A DNA stretch of 64,000 bases from Acinetobacter terrae (GTDB lineage: Bacteria > Pseudomonadota > Gammaproteobacteria > Pseudomonadales > Moraxellaceae). This document shows, in pieces, positions 49,206 through 57,600 of the stretch (position 1 is its first letter; each line of letters starts with the position of its first letter). The position numbers and the translations under genes are program-made. The notes under the pieces are model-generated. The model had not been told where the DNA came from, did not search any database, and saw nothing but the letters and a program-made list of their open reading frames with translations. Location of the stretch: positions 22,385 to 86,384 of the forward strand of contig NZ_JABERI010000010.1 in the NCBI RefSeq assembly GCF_013004375.1, written 5' to 3'.

Positions 49206-51713
49206 ATGATGAATATTTTAAATATGAATAAAATAAATTCTAAATTAAATATACTTACGCTCTCTTGTGGCACTTTACTGTTTTCTTCATTCTTGCATGC
49301 AGAATTAATCTATAGGGACTCTGTTGACCCGCAACGTGAAGAAACAGTAGGTTCGATTAAGCAAGGGCAAGTAGATGCAGGTGTACAAAAACTTAGACAA
49401 TTATTAGTGCTCCAACCCAATAATCAGAAACTGATTGCTGACTTTGTGGTGATCTCATATGAACATCAAAAATTTACAGAACAAGATATTAAATATCTTT
49501 CTGGCATACAAAATGCTCAATTTCCAGACTATGCAAAGGTTGATGTTCTTAAAGCCCTGCGCGATCTAAGAAAATTTGAATTGGCAGAACAATGGGCGAA
49601 AAAATTCGCTCAGACCGATCAAAATCAAATGTGGGTGGTATGGATAGGGGTATTACAGGCAGAAGCAGGTAAAACTCTTGAATCGAAACAAACCTTATCT
49701 GCGCTCGATATCAACTATATTGATCCTGATTATTTAGCTCAGCTTGCTTATGCCTATCGCATTTTAAATATGCCAGTGGAGGCATTGAATGCCGCCAGTT
49801 TAGCCGTTGAAAAGAATCCAAATAATGGTAGTACGCAAGAACAGTATGCATTGGCACTTATGGTAAATGCAGATTATGCCAAAGCTCAAAAATATATTCA
49901 AAATAATCAAATACTCGCAAAACAACCACAACTTAGAATCAATGCTAAAATTAGCGAATTTACCCAGCGCATTCAAAATGCTGAGCAATATTCTAAATTA
50001 TATACTTATCAAGATCTTGGAACTAACCAACCTTATCAAAAGCTTGATCAAGTCATCGCCGATATGGAAAAATATGAATCCAAGTTGCCAGATGATCCTA
50101 GTATAAAGCGGCAATTTTACTATGAATATATTTATGCATTAAATGCGAAAAATAGTTCAAAAAAGGTGCTTGAACAAATATCAAAAGTTGGATTGCCGAT
50201 TGATCAAATGCCACCTTATGTGCGTCACTCGATTGCAGATGCATATTTAAATACTCAACAACCCAAAGTAGCTGAAAAGCTCTATAAAACTTTGTTGAAA
50301 GAAAAAAACTATCCCAATTTTAAACTTTATTCAAGTTTGTATTATTCCTTAATTGAACAGGAAAAATTTAAGGAAGCTCAACAATTATTATTAGATATGG
50401 ACAAATTATTGCCTACTTTTCGCTATAGCAATGCAAAAGGAGCAGATAAAGTGCCACATGATGATCGTAGTGAATATTTAGCTCTAGTTGGTCTTAATTA
50501 TGTGTATCGAAATGAATATGCTAAAGCGGAAAAATACTTTGAAAACTTGGCCGCCCAAGCACCCAATAATGTAGTTTATCAAAATAATCGTGCATTTGTT
50601 CAACGCTTGCGTGAAAAACCACAACACTCAGAATGGATATTAGCTCAGTGGGATGGGATAGAGCCTATAGATAATGGGATGCAAATTAGTCATTTAGAGA
50701 ACATGCAAGCCTTGGGGGATATCCAGCAATGGCGTGGGCAAAATGCTTATCTTATGCAAACAATGCCTGAAGATACGGGATTAATAAAAAGTAAAAAAGA
50801 ACTTGATGATCGCAATCGTGTCTCCATTCAGCATCAAAGTACTTTTTCAGAAAGTGAGTCTAATAACTCAGCTTTGCTTAATCGCTTGAAAGGGAATCGC
50901 GAGAAAGATCACTTAACCCGTATTAATAGTCCGTGGCTTTTTGATAATTTCCGTACGTATGTAGATCATCGCATTCGTTCGGCTGACTACACTGCAGGTA
51001 ACATTGATGATCAACGCGTAGGTCTTGGACTTGAATGGGAATCTCGCCGTAAAAATGCAAATATCACGTTTTCTCAAACTATAGACAATGAACAAGATCA
51101 AGATCGTTTTGGGGTACAGGTGAATTGGTCACAACGTCTAAACGATCATTGGCAGTATGCCTTAGGATTTAATAGTCAGGCTGATATTCCCTTACAAGCC
51201 ATTAAAAATGGGAATGAAGGTCAGTCCTATACTTTTGGCGTTAATTGGCGGCAGCATGAATCTCGTGAAGCGAGTGTGATATATCAACTGACAGATATTG
51301 ATGATGACAATATGCGTCAGGAGATTACTACATACTTTAAACAACAGATTTTTCAGGCACCCCATCATATTACTAGTTTGACTTTGGGCGGTTATTACAG
51401 TCAAAACGATAAAGTTCAGGTTGATTATTTCAATCCTGAAGAAAGTTATAGTGCAGAACTGACTTTACTACATGATTGGACTACTTGGCGCAAATATGAG
51501 AAGGATTTCATACAACATTTTGAGGCAATGATTGGGACTTTTGGACAATATGGAATTTCTTCAAAGCCAATTTATAACGTGTTCTATCAGCATGATTGGA
51601 AGTTCTCTAGAACATGGAGTTTGAACTATGGTATAGGGTGGGGCACACATCCTTATGATGGTGAAGATGAAGAAAAGACTTATGCAATAGTAGGCTTCAA
51701 GGGAATTTTTTAA
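49206..51713 (+). CDS. pgaA: PNAG export porin PgaA
   Basis: Outer-membrane protein that exports poly-beta-1,6-N-acetylglucosamine. 835 residues. A signal peptide ends near FLHAELIY. A long TPR-like helical region runs to about 500 (YLAQLAYAYRILNMPVEALN, YLALVGLNYVYRNEYAKAEK) and a C-terminal beta-barrel finishes in aromatic-ending strands (LNYGIGWGTHPYDG, then YAIVGFKGIF). The true start may be the ATG at 49224, which gives a cleaner signal peptide; an in-frame TGA at 49203 excludes anything upstream. Its stop overlaps pgaB. Codon use is more AT-rich than in the suc genes. Confidence 0.92.
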   Translation: MMNILNMNKINSKLNILTLSCGTLLFSSFLHAELIYRDSVDPQREETVGSIKQGQVDAGVQKLRQLLVLQPNNQKLIADFVVISYEHQKFTEQDIKYLSGIQNAQFPDYAKVDVLKALRDLRKFELAEQWAKKFAQTDQNQMWVVWIGVLQAEAGKTLESKQTLSALDINYIDPDYLAQLAYAYRILNMPVEALNAASLAVEKNPNNGSTQEQYALALMVNADYAKAQKYIQNNQILAKQPQLRINAKISEFTQRIQNAEQYSKLYTYQDLGTNQPYQKLDQVIADMEKYESKLPDDPSIKRQFYYEYIYALNAKNSSKKVLEQISKVGLPIDQMPPYVRHSIADAYLNTQQPKVAEKLYKTLLKEKNYPNFKLYSSLYYSLIEQEKFKEAQQLLLDMDKLLPTFRYSNAKGADKVPHDDRSEYLALVGLNYVYRNEYAKAEKYFENLAAQAPNNVVYQNNRAFVQRLREKPQHSEWILAQWDGIEPIDNGMQISHLENMQALGDIQQWRGQNAYLMQTMPEDTGLIKSKKELDDRNRVSIQHQSTFSESESNNSALLNRLKGNREKDHLTRINSPWLFDNFRTYVDHRIRSADYTAGNIDDQRVGLGLEWESRRKNANITFSQTIDNEQDQDRFGVQVNWSQRLNDHWQYALGFNSQADIPLQAIKNGNEGQSYTFGVNWRQHESREASVIYQLTDIDDDNMRQEITTYFKQQIFQAPHHITSLTLGGYYSQNDKVQVDYFNPEESYSAELTLLHDWTTWRKYEKDFIQHFEAMIGTFGQYGISSKPIYNVFYQHDWKFSRTWSLNYGIGWGTHPYDGEDEEKTYAIVGFKGIF

Positions 51714-53551
51714 TGAAACAAGTTATAAAAACTTTACTTTCTGTTGTGATGATGGTTGTTCTGGTTATTCCAACGGAAAGTTTTGCTCAAAATGTGACTA
51801 AAACTACAAATGAAGTAGCTGATAAATTATTTGTTACTGTAACTTTGCATGATGTGCGAGATGATGTTGCTCAAGCTGGTGATCGAGATATTTATGCAAT
51901 CAGTACTAGAAACTTAGGACGTTACTTTGCATGGCTTGAGCAAGAAGGTTGGCATCCTATTCGTTTGCAAGATGTGTGGAATGCACGACAAAATAAAAAA
52001 AGTTTACCTCCTAAATCAGTATTATTAACCTTTGATGATGGTGCATTAAGTAGTTACACGCGGGTTTTCCCTTTATTGAAACAATATAATTTTCCTGCAG
52101 TATTTGCGATTCCTACAAGTTGGATTAATGGCAACACCAAAGATGCGTATGAGGCATATGGTGAAAATAATTTAATGAACTGGGATCAAATGCGTGAAAT
52201 GCAAGAATCAGGTTTAGCTGAGTTTGCTTCACACTCAGACAATTTGCATAAAGGTATTCTTGCCAATCCACAAAAAAATATGCAGCCTGCTGCAATTACC
52301 CGTGAATATTTCCCTAAACTTCAGAAATACGAGTCTGATCAAGCTTATCAGGAACGAGTAGTGGCAGACTTGAAAAAGTCTAAAGAAATTTTAGATTTTG
52401 AACTTGGTATTAATACCCAAGGTATTTTCTGGCCTTATGGAGCAGTGACTAAAGAAAGTGAGCAACTCGCGGCAAAGGCAGGATTACCAATGTCTTTTAG
52501 CTTGGGCAGTATGTCTACCCTTGCTGATTCTGGAGCGACATATCAACGTGCTCTTGCGATGGGTAATCCCACACCTGAAATGTTACATGCAGAAATGTTA
52601 AATTTTTTGACCTTTGCACGTGATGAATATAAAAAAAGAAGAAGTTTTATCCGTTTCGATTTGGCTGACATGGTCAGTCCAAATAATCAAGCGTTTGATC
52701 AAAAACTGGGACGGTTTTTAGATCAAGTTAATGCGTTGAAAACGGATACCATTTTATTAAAAGCAGTCGCTGATGAGGATAATGATGGAAAAATTGATGT
52801 TGCTTATTTCCCCAATCGCCAGTTGGGAATGCGCCAAGATCTGCTTAATCGTACAGTGTGGCAGGCACGTACGCGTATTGGTAATAATGTATATGTAGAA
52901 CTGCCGATTAGTATAGAAACAGAACAGGGGTTAAATCTTGCGGAATTAACAGTCGATTTAGCCAACAATAATTCTTCAATTAATGGCTTAATGTTAGAAA
53001 TAGGTGATGAATTCGCATGTGCGGTAAAAAATAAAACTTGGGATGCTGCTTGTATCCAGAAAGTGAAGAAAGTTTTTGAAATTAAAGAGCGTATTAAAGA
53101 AAAGGGAAAATATTACACCAATATTAGTTATAACTATCAAACTGTTCTCAAAATGAGTTTAATAGATAAACATGTAGATGGGTTAAAACTATTAATTGAA
53201 CAGAGCTTAACTCCTAGTGATTTACTTTATATTGAATTTGATCCGGTACGTCACCCTGAAATATTTAAAGCTATACAAAAGCAGCTACAACAATTGAATG
53301 ATGAACAAATACAGCGCTTGATTTTTAGTTTTACGGTCAATCCCAATGCTACAAAACGTGAATGGAAACAGTACCAATATGATTATCAAACCTTAAAAAA
53401 ATTATCTGTACAAAAAATTGGGATTAATAACTATCACTTAGACGAAGGACAGAAGATTCAGGAAAATCTTTATCGGGAATTAAGCACTAACGGTAGTCCA
53501 TTAACTTATCGAAATCCTTATGAGCGTAACCTTGCTAAGGGAGTGAAATAA
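51713..53551 (+). CDS. pgaB: PNAG N-deacetylase PgaB, degenerate C-terminal hydrolase domain
   Basis: Periplasmic deacetylase of PNAG, needed for export. 612 residues with a plain signal peptide (no lipobox, unlike E. coli PgaB). The N-terminal CE4 deacetylase has SVLLTFDDGALSSYTRVFP at 102-120 and the metal histidines in FASHSDNLHKG at 171-181. From about residue 310 a PgaB-type hydrolase domain begins (AVADEDNDGKIDVAYFPNRQ). At 421-435 the sequence reads SSINGLMLEIGDEFA where active homologues have a DG-hLF/Y-HDD-x-x-LSDYED motif, so the acidic catalytic residues are missing. A separate gene downstream carries that motif. Confidence 0.92.
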   Translation: MKQVIKTLLSVVMMVVLVIPTESFAQNVTKTTNEVADKLFVTVTLHDVRDDVAQAGDRDIYAISTRNLGRYFAWLEQEGWHPIRLQDVWNARQNKKSLPPKSVLLTFDDGALSSYTRVFPLLKQYNFPAVFAIPTSWINGNTKDAYEAYGENNLMNWDQMREMQESGLAEFASHSDNLHKGILANPQKNMQPAAITREYFPKLQKYESDQAYQERVVADLKKSKEILDFELGINTQGIFWPYGAVTKESEQLAAKAGLPMSFSLGSMSTLADSGATYQRALAMGNPTPEMLHAEMLNFLTFARDEYKKRRSFIRFDLADMVSPNNQAFDQKLGRFLDQVNALKTDTILLKAVADEDNDGKIDVAYFPNRQLGMRQDLLNRTVWQARTRIGNNVYVELPISIETEQGLNLAELTVDLANNNSSINGLMLEIGDEFACAVKNKTWDAACIQKVKKVFEIKERIKEKGKYYTNISYNYQTVLKMSLIDKHVDGLKLLIEQSLTPSDLLYIEFDPVRHPEIFKAIQKQLQQLNDEQIQRLIFSFTVNPNATKREWKQYQYDYQTLKKLSVQKIGINNYHLDEGQKIQENLYRELSTNGSPLTYRNPYERNLAKGVK

Positions 53552-54819
53552 TGGAATGGTTTAATCAACTTCGATTCAGTGATTTTTATTTTGGTTTTGC
53601 TTTCTTCTATCCATTATTTATGGCTTGGATTTGGATTGCAGGCGGCATTTGGTTTTATCTAAAGCATGAACGTAAACAACCTGCAATACCGCCAGCTAGT
53701 GAACATGCCTGCAGTATTATTATTCCTTGTTTTAATGAAGAAGCACAGGTAAGAGACACCATTAAATTTGCGATGCAAACGCAGTATCCAAATTTTGAAG
53801 TGATTGCGGTAAATGATGGTAGTCGAGATAAAACGGCTGAAATTTTAAATGAGCTTTTACTGCAATATCCTAAACTTAGAGTGGTTCATTTGGCTGAAAA
53901 CCAAGGTAAAGCCTATGCGCTTCGTGCAGGTGCCATGGTCAGTCAAAATGAATATCTGGTTTGTATTGATGGTGATGCCTTATTACACCCGCATGCTGTG
54001 TTATGGATGATGTACCATTTGACCAATTATCCTCGTGTCGGAGCGGTGACGGGTAATCCACGTATTGTCAATCGTTCTAGCATCCTCGGTAAAATTCAGG
54101 TCGGTGAATTTTCATCTATTATTGGCTTGATTAAACGTGCACAACGAACCTATGGACGTATTTTTACCGTGTCAGGTGCAATTGCAGGTTTTCGTAAAAC
54201 TGCTTTAGACCGCATTGGTTATTGGCGTGATGACATGATCACAGAGGATATTGATGTGTCTTGGCGTTTGCAGTTCGATCATTGGGATCTGCAGTATGTA
54301 CCCAAAGCATTATGTTACATCTATATGCCAGAAACATTGAATGGGTTATGGAAACAACGTTTACGTTGGGCTCAGGGTGGAATTGAAGTCCTGTTTGCTT
54401 ATTCCTCAAGTCTACTAAAATGGAACCTACGTCGCATGTGGCCGATTGCACTGGAATCAATTGTCAGTGTAGTTTGGGCATACGTGATGTCTGGTATTAT
54501 TGTCTTATATTTATATGGTCTGTTTTTCTCTTTACCAGGAGAGTGGGCAATTCAATCTCTCTTTCCTCAATGGTATGGAGTCATTCTAGGAATGACTTGT
54601 CTTGTTCAATTCTTTGTCAGTCTATGTATTGATAAACCTTACGATAAAGATCGAATCTTCAGGAACTATTTTTGGGTCATTTGGTATCCTTTGTTCTTCT
54701 GGATTCTCACCATGCTGACCACGGTCGTTGCATTACCTAAAACAATTTTCAAAACTCAAAAACGTGCGCGATGGGTTAGCCCAGACCGTGGATTTAGAGG
54801 AGAGATGGAAAATGACTAA
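53551..54819 (+). CDS. pgaC: PNAG synthase, family 2 glycosyltransferase PgaC
   Basis: Inner-membrane processive N-acetylglucosaminyltransferase that polymerises UDP-GlcNAc. 422 residues. An N-terminal membrane helix is followed by the GT2 domain with VNDGSRDKTAEI at about 87, DGD at 140-142, TEDIDVSWRLQ at 231-241 and QRLRW at 269-273. C-terminal membrane helices form the channel. It starts on the pgaB stop (TAATG) and overlaps pgaD by 8 bases. Confidence 0.96.
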   Translation: MEWFNQLRFSDFYFGFAFFYPLFMAWIWIAGGIWFYLKHERKQPAIPPASEHACSIIIPCFNEEAQVRDTIKFAMQTQYPNFEVIAVNDGSRDKTAEILNELLLQYPKLRVVHLAENQGKAYALRAGAMVSQNEYLVCIDGDALLHPHAVLWMMYHLTNYPRVGAVTGNPRIVNRSSILGKIQVGEFSSIIGLIKRAQRTYGRIFTVSGAIAGFRKTALDRIGYWRDDMITEDIDVSWRLQFDHWDLQYVPKALCYIYMPETLNGLWKQRLRWAQGGIEVLFAYSSSLLKWNLRRMWPIALESIVSVVWAYVMSGIIVLYLYGLFFSLPGEWAIQSLFPQWYGVILGMTCLVQFFVSLCIDKPYDKDRIFRNYFWVIWYPLFFWILTMLTTVVALPKTIFKTQKRARWVSPDRGFRGEMEND

Positions 54820-55318
54820 TGTAAATAAATATTATCTTATTGAGGATGAGTCAAAGTTAGAACTTCCTGAATATATTGATCGACCCGAATATGTACGAAA
54901 TAAGAGCATGGGTTACAGTTTGCAAATCGTGGGGTGGTTCATTTTCATGTGGTTGTTTATGCCAGTGATAACGATGTTTTTCTGGTGGGTTGAAGGTAAA
55001 ACTATTTATCAGCAAATGGTGATACAAGCTGCACCCAATAGCCAGCTGAGTCTAATGAATATCATCGCCATGATTGCCATCTTTATTTGTGTACTGCTGC
55101 TTTGGGCAACTTATAATTGGGCTCGCTTTCATGGAGAAGATCGTCGTAGAGCTCCATTAGCCATAGATGAAAAACAGTTAGCCAGTAGTTTTAAAGTCAA
55201 TACAGTCGATATCCTAAATATGCAACTGGCTAAAAATTTAACTCTTTATTATGATGAACAAGGGAAACTAGAATTTTTCGAGGTTAATCATCAGTTAAAA
55301 AAGCGGATTTCAGCCTAG
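54812..55318 (+). CDS. pgaD: PNAG synthesis auxiliary protein PgaD
   Basis: Small membrane partner of PgaC, needed for PNAG polymerisation and its activation by cyclic di-GMP in E. coli. 168 residues with two transmembrane helices (IVGWFIFMWLFMPVITMFFW and IIAMIAIFICVLLLWATYNW), then WARFHGEDRRR. The ATG at 54812 is chosen because it sits in the pgaC stop region with an 8-base overlap; the longer in-frame reading lies inside pgaC. Its 3' end overlaps the convergent hydrolase gene by 35 bases. Confidence 0.9.
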   Translation: MTNVNKYYLIEDESKLELPEYIDRPEYVRNKSMGYSLQIVGWFIFMWLFMPVITMFFWWVEGKTIYQQMVIQAAPNSQLSLMNIIAMIAIFICVLLLWATYNWARFHGEDRRRAPLAIDEKQLASSFKVNTVDILNMQLAKNLTLYYDEQGKLEFFEVNHQLKKRISA

Positions 55319-56510
55319 AAGGTTGAGGATGTTCATTGACAAAGTCATCGGGGTAATAGCCAATATGTTTTACCCCATGTTTTTCTAAAAACTGTATAGT
55401 CTCAATAATTTCTTGTGTTGAAAGTTTCTGATTATTTTTCCAATTCACAGCTTGAAGTTCAAAAATAGTACGATCCAATTTAGGATCGTATTTTTTTGAC
55501 TGGTGGATTAAGTCTAAATAAAATTGCTGATGATCATCTGCTTCTTCCATATAGGGCATCGCCATAATGGCATTGTAGTCATAGTATTGATAAGTACTTG
55601 GCATCGACTGACTAAACCAATTTTCACTAACAGGATTCAATACCACGGGTGCATACATATTCCGTGCAGTAAGGATATTGGGTTGCTGTTGTTTAAGTAT
55701 CTTGCTAATACCTTCAGCAAATTGGTCAAGATATGCTGTTTTGTGTTGAGCTAATGGTGCTTGTTTTGGAGAATTGTGAAGTTTTGATACCTGCTCTGAA
55801 TTAAACCCCCACGCTTGATACGTTTTTCGGGCAGGAGCAGAAATATCTTCATAATCGCTGAGAGTGATATCATCATGATAGAGCACGCCATCGACTGAAT
55901 TGGACTTCATAAAATCTAAATAAATTTCAGCAACGTATTTAAGATTTTGTTGGTCAAATGGAGAAACCCGAATATAGCCCTGCTTCCCGCCTTCACTATG
56001 TGAAACATAGGGAATGCGGTAGCTTTTTGGAAATTCCCAAGCCATTAAAGGCAGCCAAGCATATATATGTTTCACCTCAGTCTTGCTACGAATTTGCTTC
56101 ACAAGGAGCGGAAAAAGATTTTCTCTTAATGGGATGTGACGGTTTTTAAAGTAAACTTGATCTACCGACCCATTCGCATCTGGATCAGCAAAAGCCTGTA
56201 AGAAAATGGTATTGGGTTGAATTTGTTGAATCCGTTCTATTAAAGCCTGAATATTTTCTTGTTGCTGTTTTTTGTCTTTGTCATATACGTAGTCAATATC
56301 AATATGCATAATGCGCATCTGATCAATTTTGGTGGTTTTTTTTGCAGATGGCACTGATTTTTTGACGGTATTCTGCTGAACAATCTCATCAATGGGGTGA
56401 TGTTTAATTTGAGTTAAATCCGCAGAGTTTGCAGACAAAGGCAGACAACCTATACTTAAATAAAGGCAGTGAGTGAAACTATTTTTATATATTTTTTTTA
56501 AATTTATCAT
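55284..56510 (-). CDS. Stand-alone PgaB C-terminal-type glycoside hydrolase (GH153-like)
   Basis: A 408-residue secreted protein matching only the C-terminal half of E. coli PgaB, the domain that cleaves partly deacetylated PNAG. A signal peptide ends near SANSA, and a Lys-rich linker runs to residue 64. The domain then has RIMHIDIDYVYDKDK, TIFLQAFADPDANGSVDQVY, the catalytic-looking GVLYHDDITLSDYED at 208-222, TARNMYAPVV at 281-290 and MAMPYMEE at about 317. No deacetylase domain is present. It is convergent with pgaD, overlapping 35 bases. Inference: it supplies the hydrolase activity that the local PgaB appears to have lost, for trimming or dispersing biofilm polymer. Confidence 0.85.
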   Translation of the reverse strand: MINLKKIYKNSFTHCLYLSIGCLPLSANSADLTQIKHHPIDEIVQQNTVKKSVPSAKKTTKIDQMRIMHIDIDYVYDKDKKQQQENIQALIERIQQIQPNTIFLQAFADPDANGSVDQVYFKNRHIPLRENLFPLLVKQIRSKTEVKHIYAWLPLMAWEFPKSYRIPYVSHSEGGKQGYIRVSPFDQQNLKYVAEIYLDFMKSNSVDGVLYHDDITLSDYEDISAPARKTYQAWGFNSEQVSKLHNSPKQAPLAQHKTAYLDQFAEGISKILKQQQPNILTARNMYAPVVLNPVSENWFSQSMPSTYQYYDYNAIMAMPYMEEADDHQQFYLDLIHQSKKYDPKLDRTIFELQAVNWKNNQKLSTQEIIETIQFLEKHGVKHIGYYPDDFVNEHPQPSRLKSAFLTDD

Positions 56511-56618
56511 TTTTTTATACTCGTTTTAAGCTGATTGTTCACTATATGGCCACTTTGTTCTTTTGAAATTCAGAAACCAGTCGTGGCTATAGTGTTATCA
56601 GATTTGGGCTAATAAAAG

Positions 56619-57449
56619 TTATTGAGTTTGAATCAAATCTTGAATAGAAAGCTTTTTCATTTTGAATATAGCATCTGGGGCATGAGGGTTATTGTTTAAA
56701 ATCTGCCATAAGTTTTTCGGGACAATTTGCCAACTGACACCAAATTGGTCTTTACACCAACTGCTCCAGTCTTCAGTGCCATGCAAGGTGATTCCATTCC
56801 AGTAATAGTCAATTTCAGCTTGATTTTCACATTCAATGACTAAGGATATAGCTTTACTAAATTCAAAATCTTGTGTAATACCACTGTCCATTGCCATGAG
56901 GGTAAAGTCATTTGCAATCACTTGAGCATGCTTCACTTGTCTGGTAAATTCACCCTCGGTATATTTTAAAATGCCTTGAGTCCGAAAGCTTTTGAATAAA
57001 CTTTGATAGAAATTTAATGCTGCCAGACACTGTCCTTGATATGCACCGCAATACATCAGGGTCGGGACAATTTTTTGCTGATTTACATCGGATAATTTGC
57101 CTAAATAGAGTTGCCAGCTAAAACCATGTTGGTCTTGTAGCCAGCCATAATAATCACTCCATGGATATTGATTTAATTCCATCAGCGCAGAACCACCTTC
57201 AATCAAGCGCTTCCAGAATTTATCAATTTCAGAACGACTTTCACAAATCACCATAAAAGAAATAGAGGGATTGGTGGTAAAGGGGGAACCACCATTAATA
57301 CCAATAAATGGGACACCTGCAAATTGTGCTTTTACCGCAGTGTCCTGTTCTTGAATAATTTGGCTATTTGGGAAAATGGAACAATACCATTCCAATGCAG
57401 CTTTGGCATTTTCTTTAAACCGCAAGGCGGGATAAATAGAGTGAGTCAT
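56619..57449 (-). CDS. VOC-superfamily protein, tandem PhnB-like domains
   Basis: A 276-residue protein with two similar halves, each like the PhnB / 3-demethylubiquinone-methyltransferase-like VOC fold. The first half has YPALRFKENAKAALEWYCSIF, PSISFMVICESRSEID and YGWLQDQHGFSWQLYLG. The second repeats this with TLMYCGAYQGQCLAALNFYQ, ISLVIECENQAEIDYYW and WCKDQFGVSWQIVP. Such proteins often bind metals or small molecules, but the function is unknown. No operon partner. Confidence 0.82.
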   Translation of the reverse strand: MTHSIYPALRFKENAKAALEWYCSIFPNSQIIQEQDTAVKAQFAGVPFIGINGGSPFTTNPSISFMVICESRSEIDKFWKRLIEGGSALMELNQYPWSDYYGWLQDQHGFSWQLYLGKLSDVNQQKIVPTLMYCGAYQGQCLAALNFYQSLFKSFRTQGILKYTEGEFTRQVKHAQVIANDFTLMAMDSGITQDFEFSKAISLVIECENQAEIDYYWNGITLHGTEDWSSWCKDQFGVSWQIVPKNLWQILNNNPHAPDAIFKMKKLSIQDLIQTQ

Positions 57450-57552
57450 TATTATTTTCTATATATGCAATACAGCAGATAATGTAGCGTTCTACAGGTG
57501 TAACTCAAGTAAGTTTATGCAGAATAATTGTATAAAATTTATTCAGGTTGAA

Positions 57553-57588
57553 ATAAAAAAATGCAGCCTACTTAGGCTGCATTTTTTG
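57553..57588 (-). terminator. Terminator after the flotillin gene
   Basis: AAATGCAGCCTA / TAGGCTGCATTT around CT, with long A and T flanks on either side. Confidence 0.85.
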
Positions 57589-57600
57589 AATTTTGAAGAC

